Assembly (NCBI GenBank): GCA_020284085.1
Contig: JACEVL010000210.1
Location: 581,001 to 645,000 of the forward strand
Direction of reading: 5' to 3'
DNA: 64,000 nt
Origin: Aporrectodea caliginosa
Taxonomy: Eukaryota > Annelida > Clitellata > Crassiclitellata > Lumbricidae
Under the pieces are notes generated by a model. That model was given only the letters and a program-made list of their open reading frames with translations, was not told the DNA's origin and did not search any database. Both the position numbers and the translations under genes were made by a program. Positions 57,303 to 64,000 of this stretch are shown here, piece by piece (position 1 is the first letter of the stretch; the number at the start of each line of letters is the position of its first letter).

Positions 57303-57844
57303 ACAGCTGTCTTAGTAATCAGTCTGCAACCATGCACTCTGTCCAGTCTTGTAGGGTGATAAATTGCACGTGTCACATCAGGAGTTCGAACCTCAGGCTT
57401 TCATCAACCACATTTAGGCACCTGTTCAGGTCCAAAGAGTAGGGTTTCTGGTGTATATATATGATACGCGCAATGTATCATATTACACGACTTGGAAGTG
57501 GAACTTGGCAGTCGTCTAGCTTGCTGTCCCTTTCTTAATGCCAGCTAGGGCGCTTTGGTTAGGTTCCATTACTGTGTTATTTTTTATAGTATTAGGCCTA
57601 ATGTTTTCAAAAGTTGTGTGAGCATGCCCCTGCCTTGGCGCCACAGGGCCAAAACTTGTGTGAGCATCGGCGCCTTCGGCGCCATAGGTTCCCGGGTCCC
57701 TGCCCTTTATCATCCGCTGTAAGTCCCTCAGAACCCTATATCAAGCCCCTCAGTTACGTATCTCTGGTGACGCCACTAACATACGCTCCAGTTGACTAAA
57801 GGCCTGCTCAGGAATATTCACCACTCTTAGGCATAGCGATTGAT

Positions 57845-58095
57845 GTGGCGCGGCGGTCTATTGGTTAGAGCGGTTGACCTGTAACGCGGAAAGTATGGGT
57901 TCGATCCTCGTCTGCTGCGGTTGCTGTGTAGGGACCTTGAGCAAGTCCTTCGCGCACAATTGCTCTGCAGTATAATTGTATCTGCGCCGCCGAGGCGTGT
58001 GCACTTCTGAGCGTGGGGTCACCTTAGGAAGAAGGGCGATATCAAAATGCAGTTGTATTGTACTGTATTGTACTGTATTGTATTGTATTGTATTG
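57845..58095 (+). mobile_element. tRNA-derived SINE, sense
   Basis: Pol III box A-like (GTCTATTGGTTAGAGCGG) and box B (GGGTTCGATCCTC) at 57857-57910, a tRNA-unrelated body, and a TATTG/TACTG pentamer tail. The acceptor stem does not pair, so it is not a tRNA gene. Confidence 0.75.
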
Positions 58096-58486
58096 ATTAG
58101 GTCGGGTCATGACTATGGTAATTTCTACTCGCGATTTCTCCAAAACAGCCGTGAAGGGATCTCTTTCTCTAACAATTGGTAACTTTTTCGCTAATTTGTA
58201 ATGAAAACGTGAGGTTTTCAGATAACTATTCAGTATTCAGTGGCGTAAATCACGGGGGAGACAGATGGGATCGTCCCCCAACGTTTTGACTGGGATCCCT
58301 CTGTCCCTCCAAAAAATGCATAAATCCGGCCCCAGGAAAAATCTGTCCCTCTAAAGTTATGTACAGATTTTCGCTTTTGGGTTCAATCGAGTGTAGCGTC
58401 AAATCCTGTCCCTTCCAAAGTTAACCTAAATTTTGCAGCAGCAGCGCACATGAGCTCCACGCAATAAGCTAATTCATAAACTCGAA

Positions 58487-58489
<3 letters not shown>

Positions 58490-58551
<62 letters not shown>

Positions 58552-58585
58552 GCACGCACACATACATACATACATACATACACGC
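58490..58585 (+). repeat. CA / CATA microsatellite
   Basis: CA run, GCAC units, then CATA units. Confidence 0.95.
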
Positions 58586-58734
58586 ACTAACACGTATAGT
58601 AAAACGTACCACAAACGTGAGTTGCCTTTCACAACCCGGTGCAATTGTCTCTTTCCGTATGCTTCCAACAGCAGGCCATTGCGAACGTTGCATCAGCTGA
58701 AACCTGTCAGCTCTGACATGACGAATCGGTCGCT

Positions 58735-59030
58735 AATCCCTGCAGTCTTAACCCGGTCGCTGACTGCGCAGCAGCGCAGCATTTAGCGTTCGCTCGCTGA
58801 AAGCAAAGCACCCTCTGGCGCGGTGTAGACTGATTGCCCGAATGGCAACTGCGCGCTCCTCAGGCTATCGGCATACCTAGTGGAGATGCGACAAACGCAC
58901 GGGGTGGGGTACACCTGTGCTAGTTATCGGGCTAGAATTATAATTGTACGATGTGAAACTAGCGTAAGGAACTAAGGATCCGGTCCACGTGGAAACTAAA
59001 CACAACTTGTCCTGCTGTCAGCTGATGGTA
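58735..59030 (+). promoter_or_regulatory. CpG-rich segment ending in ATG|GTAAGC, possible promoter/first exon
   Basis: CpG density is much higher than the surroundings (GCGCAGCAGCGCAGC, TTCGCTCGCTG, GGCGCGG). It ends CAGCTGATG followed by a strong donor GTAAGC at 59029. It could be the 5' end of a gene lying to the right. No protein evidence. Confidence 0.3.
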
Positions 59031-59230
59031 AGCAATATGTTATCAGGATTCAGTAAACTAACACGTCATTTGTTAAGCAAATCATTCTCGAATTTAAAAT
59101 CCCACTTTTTGTTCGCAATTTTAGGGCATAGGCTACGCGTAGATACGCAGGCCAACCGGTATAATGTAGTGTAACTATATATATTATGTAATGTAAAGTA
59201 CATGTCTATACCAATTCAGAGTCTAATACA

Positions 59231-59719
59231 TAGGGATGAGCCGATTGGCATTTTTGTTACCGATTTCCGATTCCGGATAGTTGGCCTGCTATTTTCGCCG
59301 ATTCCGATTCCGATCTGAATAGTTAATAAAACAGAAATGAAAACAAAATCTTGTATATTCTTGCTAGATGTAATTCCATTGAGAGTTTTTGCACTGAACT
59401 ATTTAAAAGAAATTGACATTTGAAAGTTTGAAACCTCGTGGCATAAGAAAAAAGCCTGACTCCGCCATTTTGTTGACACGTCGAATACCAATTTTATTAT
59501 TTATACGGACTTTCAATTAAGTAAAGATTAATGATTACCGCAAGAGCTCGCCAAAACAGGCTACTATTTCTGTATTAATGAAAAAGAAATTGTTTTTGTA
59601 AAAAAATTACTTTTTTGGTATTTGAATCGGTAGTCCTGGGATCGCCGATTCCGATTAATGCCGATTAGTGCAAAATCCGGCCGGATCCGATTTCCGAACG
59701 GATAATCGGCTCATCCGTA
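59231..59719. mobile_element. hAT-type MITE with perfect 8-bp target duplication
   Basis: Ends TAGGGATGAGCCGATT and AATCGGCTCATCCGTA, flanked by CTAATACA on both sides (59223-59230, 59720-59727). The inside has repeated CCGATTCCGATT subterminal motifs near both ends. 489 bp, non-coding. Confidence 0.9.
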
Positions 59720-59727
59720 CTAATACA

Positions 59728-60520
59728 GTATCGAGGAGGCCAGATAAAGAGTGACAATGTAAACTAATTAATGTCTTCTATTCTAATCGTAACCGAGCAT
59801 TTATGTAGCGCATTTTCAAGGCTCTTGAAATTCAACTAGGGGCGCTGGCGCTACGGACTATTATAATACTACCAATACTGCACAAACGCATACGTGCATA
59901 ATTCGTAGGCATTCTCGGCGTAATACTCGGTAATGTAAAGAGCAGGAATTTCTCATAGTCACACACAAACTAACAGGTCGATCATAACTTATCACCGGCG
60001 CTTTGTCAAATACTTTGCTCGCAAGCAACATGCTATATAGGCCTATCCTATTCGTGCACGACCATGGATGACCGCGCTGGCGAATCCATAGGAGAAACTC
60101 CTGCACTGGTCCTTCCCACCCGAGTGCATAGGAGTGAATCTCCTTGACCCACTCATGACCATCTGATCTTTGCTCTTCGTGATGATTCTCTGAATTTATC
60201 CGACCCCCAACCCCACTTTGAGCAAATTGTCCTCATATGATTGGTCGCAGCTGTTAAATTGAACTCTGGGTCAACCAATCGATGTCTGTTTCAGCAACGA
60301 CACCTGCTATACGTTGTGACTTCTCTTCGTGACCGTAGCTATTTATACAAATGCCCGTAATTAAGACTGGCCTACATTTGAGGAACCTTATATGTAGCTT
60401 CATGGACCATGCTCGTGGAGCCGTTATTACAGGCGACACTATGCATTTATGCGTGTAAATATGCATGCATGCATGCAAATGTGTGTATGTACGTTTGTGT
60501 TTACATGTATATATGTATAT
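59728..60520. other. Unassigned intergenic stretch
   Basis: Apart from a SINE-core remnant at 59790-59850 and one TAGGCCTA at 60043 nothing is recognised. Confidence 0.4.
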
Positions 60521-60524
60521 GTAA

Positions 60525-60750
60525 AAGGGAATGTGTATAATCAGGGAATGTGTTATATACCCTGACATTTTCAGGGTAGATGCATATTCCCTGATTCACC
60601 CGGGGAATGTATACATTCCCTGAAAAACCAGGGTATATACATATACCCTGAAAATTTCATGTCATTTCTACACACATACCCTGAAAGGCTTTACAATAAC
60701 ACATTAGATTTCTATACACATACCCTGAAAATGTCAGGGTATGTGTAACC
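60525..60750. repeat. Cluster of AGGGTATGTG palindromic motifs
   Basis: About eleven copies of CAGGGTAT/CAGGGAAT in both orientations, including a perfect 14-bp stem TACACATACCCTGA (60715-60728) / TCAGGGTATGTGTA (60734-60747). Possibly subterminal repeats of an unknown element. Confidence 0.65.
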
Positions 60751-60759
60751 AATCAATCA

Positions 60760-61445
60760 ATCATACAATTTATATAGCGCCTCTTCAAGGGCTCTACTCA
60801 AAGGCGCCCCCAAGCCAGGCCTGATCATACAGAAAAGTCTTCAATTGGACGTAGAAGGAAGCCGAGTGAATGCGAGGAGACAAGCGAAGGAAAGATGGCA
60901 AGTCATTCCACGCTGTTGGACCAACAACAGAGAATGCTCGGCGCTGCATAGTAGCAGTGCGAGCATATGGAACCAAGAAGTCACCCCGAGAAGAGGAACG
61001 GAGGGCTGAGCGACCCTTAAAAGAAGAGAGAGTGAAGATGGTGCATAACTAGCGAGGAGCTGAACCCAAGACGCTTTGCCAGACGAGAGAGCAAAGACGA
61101 TATAGGATACGCTGCCGGAGGGGAAGCCAGTGTAGAGTATGATGCATGTAGGAGGATACGCTACCATAGCGAGGAATGGAACCAACAAAGAAGACCAGTG
61201 TAAAGAGAAGAGCAATAGTCTAGACGAGAGCAGACGAAGGCATGGATAAGAGTAGAAGCAGCAGAGGTTGAAAGAGAGCAAGCAACGACCCTAAGCTGAG
61301 GAAGATGGCAAAAGCAGGAGCGAGACAAAGAGGAGAGGGGTTTAGAAAAGGTTAGTTCCTGATCAAGGATGACACCAAGGTCTCGTACAGAGGTAGAGAC
61401 TAGATAATGATATTAGAGGAAATTCAGCTGCAAGAAGGTTCAGGT
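60760..61445 (-). mobile_element. CR1-like LINE 3' end, antisense
   Basis: The minus strand encodes LHWLPLRQRILYRLCSL (in pieces), then VPYARTATMQRRAFSVVGPTAWNDLP and SFYVQLKTFLY, the usual end of a CR1/L2-type reverse transcriptase, followed by a 3' tail GGCGC...CTTGAAGAGGCGC and a TTGA repeat. Related 3' ends occur at 2840-2995 (minus). Confidence 0.75.
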
Positions 61446-62394
61446 CATGTTTTGCCAGCTGCTGGCGGGTACCCAGCCATATGCAGGCGCGGATTTAGAG
61501 GGGGGCGGAGCCGGCGTACGCCCCCCCTAAACCTGCAGCAAATGTTCTCAAATTAAACTGACCTAAAACTAATATAACTGCAATTTGGGAATAGGATGTT
61601 TGAAGTATAGCTGGACCGGCAGAATGGAGCTCTCTTACCGGAGCTCTCTTACCTACTTACCTGAGTTGCTAGCAGACGTTGGCCACGTGACCAATGACTT
61701 TTGCCGTGATGTCATTCACAAAGTTCATGTACAGACAAAATTTACGTAAATAGAAATTGGTCAATTTAAAAATATGTCGAGTGGTCCGCCGTCAAAACGG
61801 CTTAAACAAGCAGTTTAATCATTCGCGAATAAGCCGACTGCCGTTGGTAAGACATAGGCCTATCTTAGGCCTAAATCTCAAAAGATGGCATATGATTATA
61901 ATTTTGAAATTCGTCGTGCTGATTCTAGCCGCCGAAAGCGTTCAGCTGCCGATATTATGGACAAAAGCAAATCAAGGATATACAACTAGGCCTACTCATA
62001 TAATCATTCTCTTAACGCTCAGTGGCGTGCGGTCCATGGATGAGGCGCATGATCCATCCCTTGCTTATTGAATCTATTTTTATACAAATACTAGTGTATT
62101 CAATTTCTATCATTACTGCGTTAATTATCGTATGATAAATTGGCATCGACTATATTATTTTTAGTTGGGGGCAGCCAGGGCCGCCGAAAGGGGGAGGGGC
62201 AAATTCCCAGGGGCCCGGCGGTGTGAGGGGGGCCCGGAGTGCCCGGGGAAAAAGTAAACAATGTAAGAAGTTTAACAAATACGAAGACATTCTGCATGTA
62301 GAATTGCGAGTTTGAAAATTATTATTATTATACATTTATCAATGATATTGCAGTATTTCAGCATTTGCACCAGAACATTTACCATTTCAGAACA

Positions 62395-62690
62395 ACATAG
62401 TGTCATTAAATCCCAAAGAAGATGGCAATTGCCTATTTTCATCAATTTCTGACCAAATGAAGCTATGTCTCTGCAAAAACATAAGTCCAGCTACAATAAG
62501 AAGTGACATCGTTCAGTATCTTAATTTGGGACCGACGTGATAGTCTTATATCTTGTTGGATGGCACTACAGTACATCTGTCTGAAAAAGTTTCACATGGC
62601 GATGAACTACCTTCATGAAATGGCACAGCCAGGTACTTTTGGTGACCACATAATGATACTAGGAGCCTGCTGCCTGTACAGCCGCTCCTG
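62395..62690 (+). pseudogene. OTU-like cysteine protease relic inside the hAT-like copy 2
   Basis: NPKEDGNCLFSSISDQMKL (from 62409) has the catalytic Asp-Gly-Asn-Cys signature of OTU deubiquitinases. After a stop and frame change, MNYLHEMAQPGTFGDHIMIL (62605-62665) matches the downstream OTU segment (x-YL-x2-M-x3-GTWGD). The part with the catalytic His is not visible. OTU domains are known in several eukaryotic transposons. Here the relic runs directly into the hAT dimerisation sequence. Confidence 0.65.
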
Positions 62691-62695
62691 TCGTA

Positions 62696-63451
62696 TTATG
62701 TATCCAAATATTACCACAATAATTCACATGTTGCTGCTCACTTCTGTCACGGCTTGCAGTGTTGAACGAGCAAATTCTAGTCTGCGATTTGCAGGGGCGG
62801 CGCTGGCCGGGGGGGTCCAGGGGTCCGGACCCCCAGCTGTCGTTCAGACCATTTCTCCAATTCGTGTAAATCCGAATAGATTTTTTTGGGGGGGGGGGTT
62901 CTGGTTTCGCTGACAGCCTTGCAACTAATGTCATGACTTTGTAACTCTTTCCAATATATTAAATTATTATTATGACCAAGTCAACGTAACAACTAACAAA
63001 TCAAGTTCATTTTAAAGCTATAAATGTTTAGTTCAGAGTGGCTAAAATGAGCTCCATATGGCAACATTATACTCCAAAAAGCGTTGGCGGCCGAGGCTCC
63101 GCCCCAGACCCCGCTGGGGAGCTTACGACGCTCCCCCAGACCCCCTAATCATGGGCAGCTTCGCGCCTTCGGCGCTTGCAGTGCCTCGCACTCGGGCGCC
63201 TGCCACGCAGCTTGCAAGTTAATTTCATTTTCGTGGACCCCCCAGAACTAAAAACCCAGCGCCGCCCCTGGCGATTTGTGAAGTCGTGTTTCCGAAGTAG
63301 GCCTACAATGAACGAGGACAGATTTAATGCACTCATTTTATTGTTTGTCCACAAGGACATCAAGTTAGACATTGATGACATTATCAATGCCTACGCCAGA
63401 AAGCATCCAAGGAGAATGACACTGCTTAATCCACTGGCATGTGACACTTAA
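62696..63451 (+). pseudogene. hAT transposase C-terminal dimerisation domain, split by a MITE
   Basis: MYPNITTIIHMLLLTSVTAC, SVERANSSLRF, then after the 479-bp insert VKSCFRS and MNEDRFNALILLFVHKDIK. The pattern S-V-E-R-x-N-S-L-R-x-K-x2-R-S-T-M is the hAT C-terminal signature. Copy 1 shows the uninterrupted site at 49741-49790. Frame breaks make it non-functional. Confidence 0.75.
62792..63270. mobile_element. hAT-type MITE with perfect 8-bp target duplication
   Basis: 479 bp, ends CAGGGGCGGCGCTGG and CCAGCGCCGCCCCTG, with GCGATTTG on both sides (62784-62791, 63271-63278). Copy 1 of the host element has a single GCGATTTG at the matching place (about 49753-49760). This is a natural empty site. 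Confidence 0.95.
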
Positions 63452-63622
63452 TTATTTTCTTTTTGGATCAAGGGTTGCATGATCAAAACCGATAACTGAT
63501 TTATAATCGTTTCACTGTTAACCTTCAGTGGAGACCAGTTGTTTTATATGAGAAACTATATATTTTTTTAAAGTTCCATAACATTTTCTATTAAAAGGAT
63601 CATTATAGTTTTGCGTGATCTA

Positions 63623-63684
<62 letters not shown>

Positions 63685-63742
63685 CGGGATTGGATTGGTA
63701 GTATTTACGCCCCCCCTAACCATAAATCCTGGATCCGCCCTG

Positions 63743-63990
63743 CCGGTCGTTTGCCATCTTCTCTTGTGAGGCCCAACGGTTCCTTCCGGGAAGGGATGTT
63801 TGCTCTGCCAAACGATCGCCACACTATGTCGTTCAGCATGCTGTGTCGTTGCTGTCTGCCAGCGTTTCTTCTGCAGGCCAGACCGTGTAGTCCTCTGGCG
63901 TCGACTCTTTCGCCACAGTGACACAAATGAGACGAGCTCGGTCTAGTGCATTGTTCGCAGACTCGCATAGAGTTGTCCATGCCTGATTTG
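63743..63990 (-). pseudogene. LINE-type C-terminal fragment with zinc-binding pattern
   Basis: Minus-strand frame reading HLCHCGERVDARGLHGLACR, then NAGRQQRHSMLND and SRKEPLGLTREDGKRP. This Cys-rich, GLHGL-containing segment is familiar from the C-terminus of invertebrate non-LTR retrotransposon proteins. The frame is cut at the hAT border near 63742 and runs off the window edge at the other side. Confidence 0.55.
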
Positions 63991-64000
63991 TCCAGCGGTT

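Larger units (their letters stand above)
61484..63742 (+). mobile_element. hAT-like element, copy 2, longer and carrying nested insert
   Basis: Same ends and same coding remnants as copy 1 (N-terminal SKRLKQ segment near 61800, dimerisation domain at 62696-62785 continuing at 63279-63451). It keeps about 550 extra internal bases with an OTU-like fragment and is interrupted by a 479-bp MITE (62792-63270). No matching target duplication flanks it (GCCATATG versus CCGGTCGT), so one border may be rearranged. A TA microsatellite at 63628-63682 corresponds to a shorter one at 50100-50121 in copy 1. Confidence 0.85.

Noticed and set aside
57847..57920. Possible tRNA gene
   Set aside because: Boxes A and B are present but acceptor and D stems do not pair, and it is followed by a SINE body and pentamer tail.
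61484..63742. 8-bp target duplication for hAT copy 2
   Set aside because: Flanks GCCATATG and CCGGTCGT do not match, and the neighbouring sequences belong to different LINE fragments.

Overview
The window is animal nuclear DNA with split genes (GT-AG introns of a few hundred to about 1,300 bases), dense transposon debris, tRNA-derived SINEs and many micro- and minisatellites. Gene content (RNF213-type E3 ligase, CNG channel) and repeat types suggest an aquatic invertebrate. This is inference, and the species cannot be named from the sequence.

Positions 1-24,350, plus strand: the 3' half of an RNF213 (mysterin)-like gene. I could join 26 exons in phase, from the RING finger (744) through an RZ-type zinc finger to the stop at 24,249. 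They encode about 1,212 residues, essentially the same RING-to-C-terminus length as vertebrate RNF213. The AAA+ motor would lie to the left of the window. Two introns use GC donors. The exon carrying the second half of the RZ finger is present twice in tandem, and the upstream copy has an in-frame TGA.

Positions 24,719-29,942, minus strand: a cyclic-nucleotide-gated (CNG) channel-like gene, convergent with RNF213. S1-S2, S3-pore, C-linker and cyclic-nucleotide-binding/coiled-coil exons are visible. The pore segment is duplicated. The surviving S6 segment is frameshifted by a 5-base TA-flanked micro-insertion, so the locus is broken in this assembly. Upstream exons were not found.

Positions 30,000-64,000: a transposon landscape. 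It includes an intact, very young Ty1/copia element with identical LTRs and a 5-bp target duplication (35,244-39,844). A foldback-like element with tandem-repeat arms and a 9-bp target duplication lies at 41,394-42,760. A mariner-type element with ~205-bp inverted repeats (43,622-44,567) sits inside an AT microsatellite. An RTE-like LINE (45,250-50,390) was hit by a 5'-truncated CR1 fragment and then by a hAT element. Further hAT/MITE insertions with 8-bp duplications follow (53,217-55,089; 59,231-59,719; 62,792-63,270).

The most novel signal is a recurrent micro-insertion, TA to TA-GGC(C)-TA. TAGGCCTA occurs about 19 times where about one is expected. At five places, comparison with a paralogous repeat copy or a reading frame shows a bare TA at the matching position. 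This looks like a footprint left by a TA-targeting transposon with GG...CC ends.
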